In this document: piece by piece, positions 1 through 11,641 of the stretch
Position numbering within the stretch: position 1 is the stretch's first letter
How the letters are laid out: the number at the start of each line of letters is the position of its first letter
Assembly: GCA_024279915.1 (NCBI GenBank)
Contig: JAJRRB010000078.1
Coordinates: forward strand, 124,001 to 188,000
Direction of reading: 5' to 3'
Source: Deltaproteobacteria bacterium
GTDB taxonomy: Bacteria; Desulfobacterota; Desulfuromonadia; Desulfuromonadales; BM103
DNA: 64,000 bases
The notes under the pieces: model-generated
What the model was told of the DNA's origin: nothing
What the model saw: the letters and a program-made list of their open reading frames with translations, nothing else
The model's database searches: none
Translations under genes and position numbers: made by a program

Positions 1-6
1 ATAGTT

Positions 7-44
7 ATGGCCACCAAGGATCGAACCCTGGTGGCCATTGTTTT
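7..44 (+). terminator. Rho-independent terminator-like hairpin
   Basis: Perfect 10-bp inverted repeat ATGGCCACCA (7-16) and TGGTGGCCAT (29-38), followed by TGTTTTAG. It would end a plus-strand transcript entering from the left of the window. The loop on the minus strand reads GGGTTCGATCC, like a tRNA T-loop, but no other tRNA arm is present. Confidence 0.45.
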
Positions 45-532
45 AGTTTCCCAAATGTCTACTGCATTTTTAGGAGACTGTGAAATTGACAAAATTGCGA
101 AAGTCTTACTGGTCCTGACATATAGGTGTTCATCAGCATTCAATTTTGACCCACCATCGGCAGGTGGGGCTCATTGGCTAGAAATGGCCTAACTCTCCAC
201 CACAACAACAGAAGTCAGGTTCTGGACGGGTCAAAGTTCGACGCCGATCTGTCCTCTAAGTAGGTCATTTTTGCATGCCTGTCAACATCCTGTTGTCTTC
301 AAGCCCAAAGGGATGCACCAGAAAACGTTTGACCGGATAAGAAGTCAGCTATATGCAATTGAAGAAGTAATTGACACGCATCTGTATTTTCTTTTTTCTC
401 GGTTATCGTGACCTAATGAAAATAGATGCACTGAAAAGGCGTCAAGAAATTTACATAAAATAACCTTTGTGTAAATTCCGTCACCTTTTTTTACATAATG
501 GGATCTGTATGTAAATTGTTTGACACTATTTA
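45..532. other. Intergenic, no gene recognised
   Basis: No open frame with convincing protein features. At 448-477 and 490-515 lie two perfect 8-bp inverted repeats, each built of TTTACA/TGTAAA half-sites. Around 120-175 there is a small CCCACC/GGTGGG hairpin in a tract beginning GTTCATCAGCATTCAA, which could be the rim of a lost insertion sequence; that is a guess. A 63-codon minus-strand frame (345-536, TTG start) has no recognisable features and I do not call it. Confidence 0.5.
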
Positions 533-1693
533 TCAATCAATGAACAGCTCAAAATATGGAGCAAATAGGTAGTTTCTGTTTCTCTGGTTGCCAGTCATCT
601 CACGTAAAAAGCCCGCTGCCACAAGTTTACGAATCAATGCACTAGAGGTCTGATGCGTTACGTTCAAAAGATTTGCCGCGCCATTAGCATTTATAATGGG
701 TTTTTTGTAAAGATTATTAAAAAGTGCTCTCGCATTAGGTGCACGTCCGCCTAAATTCGTTGTAAACATATCCACCCGCTGCCTTAAGGCAAGAATCTCT
801 TGAAATGTATTTTTGCCTTTTTACGCTGTTACGTTTATCGCCACAAGAAAAAACTTAATCCAATGAATCATGTCGTGTGAAGCACGCACTGTGGTAAGAG
901 CATCATAATATGCTCCCTTGTTTTTTTCCAAATAGGCCGACAAGTAAAGACATGGTTTGCTCAGTAGTCCCTTACTGACAAAATACAATGGAATCAACAA
1001 ACGACCAATTCGGCCATTACCCTCAAGGAATGGGTGAATCGTTTCGAACTGATAATGGCTGATTGCAATTCTAATCAAATCAGGGACGGCTATCTCTTCA
1101 TTGTGCCAAAACTTTTCTAAGTCACTCATGAGGTCGACAACCTCATTGTGGTCCGGTGGAACAAATATGGCGTCAGTGAGGCTTGTGCCCCCAATCCAGT
1201 TTTGGCTAGTACGAAAATCCCCTGGCGTTTTGGCCTCTCCACGAACGCCCTGCATTAAGGTTTCATGTGTTCTGCGTAACAAGCGATTAGATAATGGCAA
1301 GGTGCTAAGTTCGTCAATCGCTGTGTTCATAGCCTGGATATAATTCTGAACCTCTTTCCAGTCGTCTCTGTTTTCGGGCAGGATATCTTCTTCGTTCTGG
1401 AGGGCTTCATCCATTTGAGTTTGAGTTCCCTCAATTTTACTAGAAGTGCTTGCCTCCTTAAGCACATGCATTTGAATGAAGAGGTCAACATCTGGCACAA
1501 TCAAGGAAAATGCATTGATCTCAGCAAGGGAACGAGCAGCTTGCTCAAGCAATGTGTTTATTTGCGGGTCTTCCCATGTCCACACTTGATTGACAGGGAG
1601 GGGGGAAAAACTTTTATATTGAAATTGTTGTCTAAGCTCACCTGAATGAAAATCTTCCAGTCTCAAGGTCTGTTCCCTCCCTGCCAACAACAA
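533..1693 (-). pseudogene. Fic/DOC family protein, interrupted by an in-frame TAA
   Basis: Fic enzymes usually transfer AMP from ATP to target hydroxyl groups. The first 290 codons carry an inhibitory-helix motif of the [S/T]xxxE[G/N] type (SSKIEG, about residue 90) and the catalytic loop HPFLEGNGRIGR (about residues 220-231). A TAA at 821-823 ends this part, but the same frame continues without shift through 15 codons into 80 more residues (533-775) that form the usual C-terminal winged-helix domain (VTHQTSSALIRKLVAAGFL). Read through, the protein would be about 386 residues, normal for this class. A TTG at 1664-1666 has a GGGAGG eight bases upstream and is the best start. The truncated product keeps the active site but lacks the DNA-binding-like tail. 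A sequencing error in one codon is the alternative. Confidence 0.8.
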
Positions 1694-1710
1694 ATATTTA
1701 GCCGCCGGAG

Positions 1711-2363
1711 TTACTTTTTGACAACTTGAATCTCTTTGCCCAATTGATTAATTGTTACCGTACTTCCCTTCAGTGTAAATCTAACCCAAAAACTATCATC
1801 AATAGGAACTTTGATGGCAACTGCATTAGAAGTAACTAGTCCCTTAATGAATTCTTTGTAGCTCATGTCGCCGGAATATTCGTATTGATTTGATGGAATA
1901 TAAATACCATCACCGTCGCTATAGGTATGTAGACTCATTTTTTTAGAAATTACACTTGTATCAAATTTGACATAAATATCATCGTATTCAGAGATTTTGA
2001 TGCCAGGACAATCGAGTCCCGTTAGTTCTCCACCATTGATTCATTTTGCACGGTTAATTTGCACAGGCCATCGTTTGACGTGATTGATGCAGTTCTTGCA
2101 ATTATTTTATAGCTCGCAGGATCTCGCCTTCCATATACCACCCATTTCCTACCTTCAGCTGATGCGTTTTTTTGCGCGACAGCAACTTTATTCTGTAGCT
2201 GCTGAGCGGCTTTCGCCTCGGCTTCCTTTTTCCTCTCAGTTTTATTTTGCTCATACAGCAAGAAGCCACCTAGTACAACACCCGCTACCAACCCCAAAGG
2301 CAAAAATATACGCCAAAAGCATATTGCGATGACTACACAGATTGTCCCTATTAGCCAGCCCAT
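1711..2363 (-). pseudogene. Hypothetical membrane-anchored protein, frameshifted
   Basis: Begins ATG at 2361-2363 behind GGAGGAAACT. The first frame gives two N-terminal membrane segments (MGWLIGTICVVIAICFW and LGLVAGVVLGGFLLY), a charged KTERKKEAEAKAAQQ stretch and about 50 soluble residues, ending at 2022. Another frame is open from a TGA at about 2044 down to 1711 and continues the soluble domain (NGGELTGLDCPGIKISEYDD, then MSLHTYSDGDGIYIPS and a C-terminal beta-rich part). Adding one base near 2034-2042 joins them into a single protein of about 217 residues. No function is recognised. It lies just upstream of the fic gene on the same strand, so the two may have been co-transcribed. Confidence 0.65.
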
Positions 2364-2690
2364 AGTTTCCTCCAAGCTGAAACTTCTTGAGTGTTGGGGG
2401 AAAAGCTCGGTCTAACGTTCGACCCCGGTTCAGTAACACGGGGGCCTCAAAATACATTAACAACGAAAAAACCGCCTAAAACGGATATAGCCGCTAAAGA
2501 CGGTTCAATATGATCTGTGTAGTCAATTTCACTAGGTCCCCTCCCTACGTCCAAAAAACTATTGTCACACCATATAGTTACAACATTGCACAGTCAAGGA
2601 CGTTAATCGTAGCAGGTTGCCCGTTTAAAGGGGCAGTTGGCTCTTCAGTTTAGACTCGAACTATTCACGAAAGCCAAAGACCAGAAATAA
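2364..2690. other. Non-coding stretch next to tRNA-Asn
   Basis: No gene seen. It holds an AACCGCC...GGTT-type weak hairpin near 2470-2505 and, at 2652-2662, the 11-mer AGACTCGAACT, which also occurs in the tRNA-Asn gene (2947-2957). The match is short and may be chance. Confidence 0.4.
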
Positions 2691-2863
2691 AAAAACGCCC
2701 CGTTCACCGGAGGGGTGGTAGCGGGGCAACCTCTGTGCAGCCTAGGTGGACCGCAACGGAGAGGAAACAGTTTATGTGTTGCAGAGGCTACTAAAGGCGC
2801 AACATTAGGTAAGGAAAACAATAGGACAAACGTAAGGGCTAAAACAATAATCTTGGCACCCAT
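2645..2863 (-). CDS. Possible small secreted peptide
   Basis: A 72-codon frame beginning MGAKIIVLALTFVLLFSLP, which looks like a signal peptide with a probable cleavage near AxA (VASATH). The rest is rich in Pro, Arg and Cys (LRCGPPRLHRGCPATTPP). No ribosome-binding site is visible. The start lies inside a tandem 12-bp repeat, and a terminator-like hairpin (2691-2728) lies inside the 3' part of the frame, so the reading frame may end up untranscribed or be fortuitous. No family recognised. Confidence 0.25.
   Translation of the reverse strand: MGAKIIVLALTFVLLFSLPNVAPLVASATHKLFPLRCGPPRLHRGCPATTPPVNGAFFYFWSLAFVNSSSLN
2691..2728 (-). terminator. Rho-independent terminator
   Basis: On the minus strand GCCCCG and CGGGGC pair around a 23-base loop, followed by seven T. 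It points left, away from the tRNA-Asn side. Confidence 0.55.
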
Positions 2864-2873
2864 CTTGGCACCC
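2850..2873. repeat. Tandem 12-bp direct repeat
   Basis: Two exact copies of ATCTTGGCACCC (2850-2861, 2862-2873) lie between the tRNA-Asn terminator and the decayed region. Possibly a recombination scar; the role is unknown. Confidence 0.6.
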
Positions 2874-2888
2874 AGGCGACAAGACAAC

Positions 2889-2923
2889 AAAAAAGGGACT
2901 CAAAGCAAAAGCTTTAAGTCCCT
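2889..2923 (-). terminator. Terminator of tRNA-Asn
   Basis: Minus strand AGGGACT-TAAAGC-TTTT-GCTTTG-AGTCCC hairpin followed by six T, starting about ten bases after the tRNA 3' end. A strong intrinsic terminator. Confidence 0.8.
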
Positions 2924-2932
2924 GTTATTGTT

Positions 2933-3008
2933 TGGCTCCCCGAGTAAGACTCGAACTTACGACAAGCGGATTAACAGTCCGCTGCTCTACCAACTGAGCT
3001 ATCGGGGA
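2933..3008 (-). tRNA. tRNA-Asn (GTT)
   Basis: 76 nt including an encoded CCA (2933-2935). The acceptor arm TCCCCGA pairs with TCGGGGA. The anticodon loop CTGTTAA gives anticodon GTT, and the T-loop is GTTCGAGTC. The accessory, decayed genes lie on its 3' side, the usual side for integrative elements that use tRNA ends. Confidence 0.97.
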
Positions 3009-3216
3009 ATGTGTTGTCTCGTTGTTTTGTTTAGAACACCGAAGCAAGGCGTTTTTATACACTTTGTTCATGGCGGTGTCAATACAGTTTAGACAAAAAG
3101 GTTCTTCTCTCTGAACAACTAGCTGAAGGTTAGATTTTCCTTAAGACTTATCAGGCGCAAAGTCCTGGTAGTATGAATTCATTCTTTGCCAGCCTGTTGG
3201 ATGTGGCTTCAATAAC

Positions 3217-3247
3217 AAAGCCCGCATGCTTTAAGCATGCGGGCTTT
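3217..3247 (-). terminator. Terminator after mglA
   Basis: AAAGCCCGCATGCTT and AAGCATGCGGGCTTT form a 15-base inverted repeat ending in T on both strands. It lies 20 bases after the mglA stop. Confidence 0.8.
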
Positions 3248-3267
3248 GACATCATCAAGAAAGTATA

Positions 3268-3864
3268 CTAACCAGCTGCCCCACCTTTTTTAAGCTCAAG
3301 TAGAATCAACTTGGCAACGGCTTTCAGTGTTTCAAAAACCCCCTCGCCAGTCTGGGCACAAGCGGTGAATTCAGTGACACCATCAGGGTTCAACAGCTCG
3401 CGAAGCTCTTCGATCGGTGTACAGTTAGGCAGGTCCTGCTTGTTATACTGGATTACAAAAGGTAGTTTTTCCAGCTGGTAGCCCTGTTCTTCAAGGTTGT
3501 CCTTGAGGTTCTCCAAGCTCTCGATATTGGCGTCGAGACGCACTTCCTGAGAATCAGCAACAAAGACGACGCCATCAACGCCTTTGAGAATCAGCTTACG
3601 TGAAGCATCATAAAAGACTTGGCCAGGAACGGTATAGAGGTGAAAGCGGGTTTTGAAACCACGGATTTCACCGAGTGCCAGAGGCAGGAAGTCAAAAAAG
3701 AGAGTTCGTTCCGTCTCTGTTGCCAGCGAGATCATCTTGCCTTTGGCGTCTGGAGCGGTCTTCTGGTAGACAAACTGTAGGTTAGTTGTCTTGCCGCACA
3801 GACCCGGACCGTAATAGACGATCTTGCAGTTGATTTCGCGGGACGCGTAGTTGATGAAAGACAT
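3268..3864 (-). CDS. mglA: MglA-family small Ras-like GTPase
   Basis: 198 residues, the normal MglA size. MglA is a cytoplasmic GTPase that sets cell polarity and drives gliding or type IV pilus motility in Myxococcus, and is found with its partner in many Deltaproteobacteria. Visible motifs: P-loop GPGLCGKTT (residues 19-27), a TVPGQ switch II in place of the usual DxxG (about residues 78-82), and NKQD (about residue 141) for guanine recognition. It begins 12 bases after the stop of the roadblock protein, with GGAT as a weak ribosome-binding site, so the two form an operon. Its polarity role in this organism is inferred from the family. Confidence 0.93.
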   Translation of the reverse strand: MSFINYASREINCKIVYYGPGLCGKTTNLQFVYQKTAPDAKGKMISLATETERTLFFDFLPLALGEIRGFKTRFHLYTVPGQVFYDASRKLILKGVDGVVFVADSQEVRLDANIESLENLKDNLEEQGYQLEKLPFVIQYNKQDLPNCTPIEELRELLNPDGVTEFTACAQTGEGVFETLKAVAKLILLELKKGGAAG

Positions 3865-3876
3865 GATCCGATATCC

Positions 3877-4377
3877 TTAGCTGAACAAGTTGTCTATGTC
3901 GTCGTCGGTAATTTCGGCAAAAGGACTGTCGACATTGCCTGTCTTTTCCATTTCAGCGGCTTTAACGGCAAGATCTTCAAAAATTCCAGCGAGCTCATCA
4001 CTTGCTTTTTTAACCCGTAGCCTGACAAGGCCGAGAGAGCTGCGATGGTCGAAGATGACCACCAGAATAACACGCTGGGCAATGATTGAAATGTGGATAT
4101 TGTCCTTTTCCCCCTCGTGAAAGAGGATGGAGAATTCCTTTTCACCGATCAGCTTGGCGAGACCACCGGTCGCTGCAATATTGCCAGCGGTCAGCGAGGC
4201 AAGACTGGTCGTGTCGAGGTGCTCGGTTTCTCCACAGTTGGCTATCAGCTGCCCGTTTTTGTCAACCAGGAAGATGACTTTGGAATTGGACTCGCGCAAT
4301 AGCTTTTCTATGACTACGCTGATCCTCTGGAACTCCTCGTCGTACATGACAAAGGAATTGTTCTGTGGCTCGAGCAT
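3877..4377 (-). CDS. mglB: MglB-like roadblock/LC7 protein (MglA GTPase-activating partner)
   Basis: 166 residues. The N-terminal two thirds have the roadblock/LC7 pattern (FLVDKNGQLIANCGE, then TSLASLTAGNIAATGGLAKL and IIAQRVILVVIFD). MglB dimers bind MglA and stimulate its GTPase, confining MglA-GTP to one pole. The C-terminal tail is acidic (ITDDDIDNLFS). ATG at 4375-4377 is preceded by GGAGAACCCAGC. First gene of a two-gene operon with mglA; a terminator follows mglA. Confidence 0.88.
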   Translation of the reverse strand: MLEPQNNSFVMYDEEFQRISVVIEKLLRESNSKVIFLVDKNGQLIANCGETEHLDTTSLASLTAGNIAATGGLAKLIGEKEFSILFHEGEKDNIHISIIAQRVILVVIFDHRSSLGLVRLRVKKASDELAGIFEDLAVKAAEMEKTGNVDSPFAEITDDDIDNLFS

Positions 4378-4572
4378 GCTGGGTTCTCCTTAATGGGGGT
4401 TCTTCACCAATGGCCCTTATAGCATTTCATCCTGTGTCTTATCAAGGTTTTTTGCCCACTGTTTCAGGGGCAATAACGGTTTACAGCTGAGTCTGTGTAG
4501 GGGAACTTCTCTTTGGAAGGATTGTTTTTTGCTTTTTTAATGAATTACAGACAAATTTATGAATTATAGATA

Positions 4573-4609
4573 AAAAAGGCTCCCGGCGTTTTGTGCCGGG
4601 AGCCTTTTT
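4573..4609 (-). terminator. Terminator of nifJ
   Basis: AAAAAGGCTCCCGGC and GCCGGGAGCCTTTTT surround a 7-base loop, 24 bases after the nifJ stop. Strong on both strands. Just beyond it two similar ATGAATTA(C/T)AGA(C/T)AAA stretches occur (about 4540-4573). Confidence 0.85.
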
Positions 4610-4632
4610 GCGTTGCGATTACCTGCTGCCGT

Positions 4633-8208
<3,576 letters not shown>

Positions 8209-8293
8209 TAGACTTTCCTCCTTAAAACTTTGGATGTTGTATCGCTGAATCTGGTTTACGCTATTAATGTTGTGAAAAAAATAAAGCTGTGAA

Positions 8294-8893
8294 TCAGATG
8301 TCGCGTCGTCCTTCAACGGCTCTGTTCACAGTTGCTTCATCAACATATTCGAGTTCGCTGCCCATCGGGATGCCGTATGCCAGGCGTGTGACTCTTATCC
8401 CGAGAGGCTGGATCAGTTTTGCCAGGTAAAGGGCCGTAGCATCTCCCTCGACCGTAAAATTTGTGGCAATGAGGACCTCCTGAACATCACCCTGCTCGAG
8501 GCGCTTGAGCAAAGGGGTGATCTTGAGATCCTCCGGGCCGATACCGTCCAGTGGCGACAGAGTACCGTGCAACACATGGTAGCGGCCTCTGAAAGAGCGG
8601 CTGCGTTCAATCGCCAGCAGAGCCTGAGGCTCTTCGATGACACAGAGCAGACTCTCGTCTCGTCCACGGTCGCAGCAGAGATAACAGGGATCCTGTTCCG
8701 TGATGTGAAAACATACGGAGCAGAACCGTGTGTTGCGCTGCAGGTCCAGAATTGCTGTCGCCAAGGCTTCAGCCTGAGCTTCAGGTTGACGGAGTAAGAA
8801 AAATGCCAGCCTGGTTGCCGTCTTGTTACCGACGCCTGGAAACTTGGCCAGTTCTGCCACTAATCGTGCGAAAGATGGGATGGAGCTTAACAT
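8294..8893 (-). CDS. recR: Recombination mediator RecR
   Basis: 199 residues, full length. RecR works with RecO and RecF in loading RecA at single-strand gaps. Visible: the helix-hairpin-helix start (ELAKFPGVGNKTATRLAFF), a four-cysteine zinc motif (CSVCFHITEQDPCYLC, about residues 57-72) and the Toprim core (LLCVIEEPQALLAIER). Gene order dnaX-ybaB-recR is the classic bacterial arrangement, here followed by nifJ. Confidence 0.96.
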   Translation of the reverse strand: MLSSIPSFARLVAELAKFPGVGNKTATRLAFFLLRQPEAQAEALATAILDLQRNTRFCSVCFHITEQDPCYLCCDRGRDESLLCVIEEPQALLAIERSRSFRGRYHVLHGTLSPLDGIGPEDLKITPLLKRLEQGDVQEVLIATNFTVEGDATALYLAKLIQPLGIRVTRLAYGIPMGSELEYVDEATVNRAVEGRRDI

Positions 8894-9106
8894 AAATTCA
8901 CACAGAAATTCAATAGTTTATGCGTTTAGAGCAACATTTTAAGGACGTCAAATATTTTTCGTATGGCTGAAAAAATAAGTCAAAATACTTTTACTGTGGA
9001 TAAAAAAAGTTACTTTAACTTAAGTTTTTTGGGCTTTGCAAGGATATTCTTCGTCTGGAACTTCTCCCTGATGCCGATGAGCCCTCAGCTCTTCTGTCAA
9101 CTTTTG

Positions 9107-9424
9107 CTAAAAGAGGCCTGGGAGGTTCATGCCGCCGGTGAGTTTATTCATCTCTTCCTGGGCCATTTGCTGGCTCTGTTTGATCGCTTCGTTGACGGCA
9201 GCTGTCACCAGGTCCTGAAGCATTTCCACATCGTCAGGATCGACAGCAGTTGGGTCAATGCTTAGCTCAAGTAGTTGCTGCTTGCCGCTAACCACAGCTG
9301 TGACCATGCCGCCACCGGAGGATGCCTCGACCTTCTTGTTCTCAAGTTCTTCCTGCAGTTCAGCCATGCGACGCTGCATCTGCTGCGCCTGCTTCATAAT
9401 ATTACCAATGCCGCCTTTTGCCAT
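9107..9424 (-). CDS. ybaB: YbaB/EbfC nucleoid-associated protein
   Basis: 105 residues starting MAKGGIGNIMKQAQQMQRRM. EbfC proteins are dimeric DNA binders that coat the nucleoid. The N-terminal helix is rich in Gln and charged residues; the core contains SGGGMVTAVVSGKQQLLELSIDP in spaced form, the hallmark of the family, and the C-terminus is Met/Gln rich. ATG 9424 follows GAGGGAGAAAACAAC. Lies between dnaX and recR, as in many bacteria. Confidence 0.94.
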   Translation of the reverse strand: MAKGGIGNIMKQAQQMQRRMAELQEELENKKVEASSGGGMVTAVVSGKQQLLELSIDPTAVDPDDVEMLQDLVTAAVNEAIKQSQQMAQEEMNKLTGGMNLPGLF

Positions 9425-9462
9425 GTTGTTTTCTCCCTCTTTTTTATTGTTTATAAAAACGT

Positions 9463-9541
9463 CTGTCATCCTCGAATGATTTCTATCGGGGTTCCATGTT
9501 TTTAAAGCCAGGATTCCCGATTACATCCTCGGGAATGACAG
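9463..9541. repeat. Small REP-like inverted repeat element
   Basis: About 79 bp bounded by CTGTCAT and ATGACAG with an inner ATTCCCGA/TCGGGAAT hairpin, followed by CAGTATTTTAGAATACTG, itself an inverted repeat. It occupies most of the gap between dnaX and ybaB. Its shape resembles dispersed CATTCCCG-type repeats of other genomes; only one copy is seen here. Confidence 0.5.
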
Positions 9542-9603
9542 TATTTTAGAATACTGAGCAGTTGCCTTGGGTTTTGTTTTTTCGCGCTACGTTTCACTCA
9601 CTC

Positions 9604-11301
9604 TTAAACAAACCCCTTATCGATGGGGATAACCTTCTTTATTTTGCCATCAAAGATATTCTGTACTGCTTTCAAGGCTGGATGCTCAATGGCATCATCC
9701 TGCAGGCGTCGCATGCGATCGGTCTCTTCTGCCTGGCGGGTCTCCACCAGAGATGGCGAAGCATCCTGTTGCTGGTTGTCAATGGCAGAGATACGCAGTT
9801 TTATCGTTTTACCAAAATATTCTGTCGCCAGGGTCTCAAGATCCTGGCTTATATCCTGCTCTTGAAGCTGGCTGATCATGAATGAATCTTTTGGGTAGCC
9901 AATCTCAAGCAGTGGTGGTTCCAGCTTGAGCAAACGGCCATGTTCCATCACCGAACCGAGCATCGGTCGGCTTTGTTTGACCTGCTCAACCAGCCCCTGC
10001 CATCCCTTGCTGTCGGTCGATGTGACGACGGGGGCTTCAGACTTTTTTGGCGGTGGAGCTTCTGTGGGCGGAGGTGGCGGTGCATTACTGATCGTATCTC
10101 TGGTCTGTGGGGACGTGCGTTGCGGAGGACTCTGAGCTTTTGGTAAAGACGTTGAGCTCAGACGTTTCTCAAGACTTTCGATGTGGCTGATGAGTTTGCC
10201 GAGATCCTGGGACGGTGCAAGAGTCGCCAGACGCACCAGACTCATCTCCAAGGTTAACAAAGGGTAGCTGCTATGGACCAATTCGCTCTGGGTTTTCATG
10301 AGCAGGGTAACAATGCGCTGCAGATCCTCAAGCGAAGCATCTTCAGCCAAAGCCTTGAGTTCCTGTAGCTCGTCACCGAGCAGATCGAGCATCTCTGCAG
10401 GTTCTTCAACCACTTTGCATATGACCATGCCACGAAACATTTCCAGCAGATCCTGGGTGAATTGCCGCAGGGCCAAACCGAGTTGATCCACCCGTCGTAC
10501 AGAATCAAGTGCTCGTCGGCTGTCTCGTTGGATAATGGCCTCGGCAGTATCGAGCAGCAGGCGCCGATCGACCATGCCAAGCAGGGATTGTACCGCTTCG
10601 TCATCCACCTCCTCACCGGAGAAGGCAATCACCTGATCGAGGGTCGAAAGCGCATCGCGCATGCTCCCTTCACCTTGTCGGGCAACCAGGCTGAGGCTGC
10701 GGTCAGAAATTGTCAACTTCTCTGCATCGGAGATTTCACGTAAAAGGCCAGCGATTTTAACCAGCGGAATCTTGCGAAAATCGAAACGTTGGCAGCGTGA
10801 CAGGATGGTTATCGGAATTTTGTGTGGTTCTGTGGTGGCAAAGATGAACTTGGCATGCTCCGGTGGCTCTTCAAGGGTTTTCAATAGCGCATTGAAGGCG
10901 TTGGTCGAGAGCATGTGAACTTCGTCGATAATGAAGATTTTAAAGCGTGAGCGGCTTGGCAGGTAGCGGATATTCTCTCTTAGCTCACGGATATCATCGA
11001 CACCGGTATTTGAAGCGCCATCAATTTCGAGGACGTCGAGGTCGTTACCGGCAGTAATCTCTAAGCAAGATGAACAGGTGCCGCAAGGGTGATCGGAGAG
11101 CGCCTCTTCACAGTTCAGTGCTTTGGCGAGGATGCGGGCCGCCGAGGTCTTGCCGACACCACGTGCGCCGGTAAAGAGGAAAGCATGGTGAATTCGACCG
11201 GAACGGATGGCGTTCGACAGCGTTTGGCTGACATGCTCCTGGCCAATCAGATCGTTAAAGTTTTGTGGGCGCCACTTTCGGGCGAGTACCAGATAGGCCA
11301 T
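9604..11301 (-). CDS. dnaX: DNA polymerase III subunit tau (and gamma by frameshifting)
   Basis: 565 residues, the clamp-loader ATPase that also bridges polymerase cores. Walker A GARGVGKT (residues 45-52), zinc cysteines C64, C73, C76, C79, and Walker B DEVH (126-129). A Pro-rich linker (about residues 400-425) precedes the C-terminal tau domain. The frame is open upstream into the SRP RNA gene, but homologues start at MAYLVLARKWRPQ, hence ATG 11301. The linker contains the slippery heptamer A AAA AAG (10042-10048), which would yield a 421-residue gamma form. It lies downstream of ffs and tRNA-Ser on the same strand. Confidence 0.96.
   Translation of the reverse strand: MAYLVLARKWRPQNFNDLIGQEHVSQTLSNAIRSGRIHHAFLFTGARGVGKTSAARILAKALNCEEALSDHPCGTCSSCLEITAGNDLDVLEIDGASNTGVDDIRELRENIRYLPSRSRFKIFIIDEVHMLSTNAFNALLKTLEEPPEHAKFIFATTEPHKIPITILSRCQRFDFRKIPLVKIAGLLREISDAEKLTISDRSLSLVARQGEGSMRDALSTLDQVIAFSGEEVDDEAVQSLLGMVDRRLLLDTAEAIIQRDSRRALDSVRRVDQLGLALRQFTQDLLEMFRGMVICKVVEEPAEMLDLLGDELQELKALAEDASLEDLQRIVTLLMKTQSELVHSSYPLLTLEMSLVRLATLAPSQDLGKLISHIESLEKRLSSTSLPKAQSPPQRTSPQTRDTISNAPPPPPTEAPPPKKSEAPVVTSTDSKGWQGLVEQVKQSRPMLGSVMEHGRLLKLEPPLLEIGYPKDSFMISQLQEQDISQDLETLATEYFGKTIKLRISAIDNQQQDASPSLVETRQAEETDRMRRLQDDAIEHPALKAVQNIFDGKIKKVIPIDKGFV
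10042..10048 (-). promoter_or_regulatory. Programmed -1 frameshift site in dnaX
   Basis: The codons CCA AAA AAG TCT GAA (Pro418-Lys-Lys-Ser-Glu) contain A AAA AAG in the correct phase. A -1 slip gives AAA AAA GTC TGA, a stop two codons later, the same logic as in E. coli dnaX (AAA AAA GAG TGA). A GCCCC...GGGGC stem is possible downstream; no Shine-Dalgarno-like stimulator is obvious upstream. Confidence 0.7.
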
Positions 11302-11355
11302 TGTCTCACAATTCCGATGATGGGAAACAACGTAACCGGCGATTTGCCGGCACAA

Positions 11356-11461
11356 GTGACAGCCAGGCACTCCCGCGGCACACAGCTGAGGCCGCTGCCG
11401 CTGCTCCCTTCCGGGTCTGACGGAGTTCACGACCGTCTGTTGCGCGGGACCCGGCTGTCAC
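11356..11461 (-). ncRNA. ffs: Signal recognition particle RNA (4.5S, small bacterial type)
   Basis: About 106 nt. The ends GTGACAGCC and GGCTGTCAC pair, and the apical domain carries the conserved tetraloop and symmetric/asymmetric loops (GTCAGACCCGGAAGGGAGCAGC in shortened form: ACCCGGAAGGGAGCAGC). It binds Ffh for co-translational membrane targeting. A CCGGC-AAATC-GCCGG hairpin (11336-11350) follows and may terminate it partially before dnaX. Confidence 0.93.
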
Positions 11462-11501
11462 TTCTGACGGCAAATTACTTAAATCTGTAGCCGGAAAAAG
11501 A

Positions 11502-11591
<90 letters not shown>

Positions 11592-11641
11592 GCAGAAGAG
11601 GAAAAGTACACTAAAGAATGCTTTTCTGTAAAGGGTTTTCT

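Noticed and set aside
1-44. tRNA on the minus strand suggested by GGGTTCGATCC before TGGCCA
   Set aside because: The T-stem does not pair properly, there is no anticodon or D arm, and the sequence is explained by a 10-bp hairpin with a T-rich tail.
345-536. 63-codon minus-strand frame after the fic gene
   Set aside because: TTG start, no ribosome-binding site, no recognisable features, and it covers two inverted repeats.
821-823. TAA in the fic gene as programmed readthrough
   Set aside because: No hairpin or CAR-YYA-type context seen after the stop; a nonsense change or error is simpler.
2715-3092. Plus-strand frame crossing the tRNA-Asn gene
   Set aside because: It translates the antisense of the tRNA (TYDKRINSPLLYQLSYRG), a well-known spurious product.
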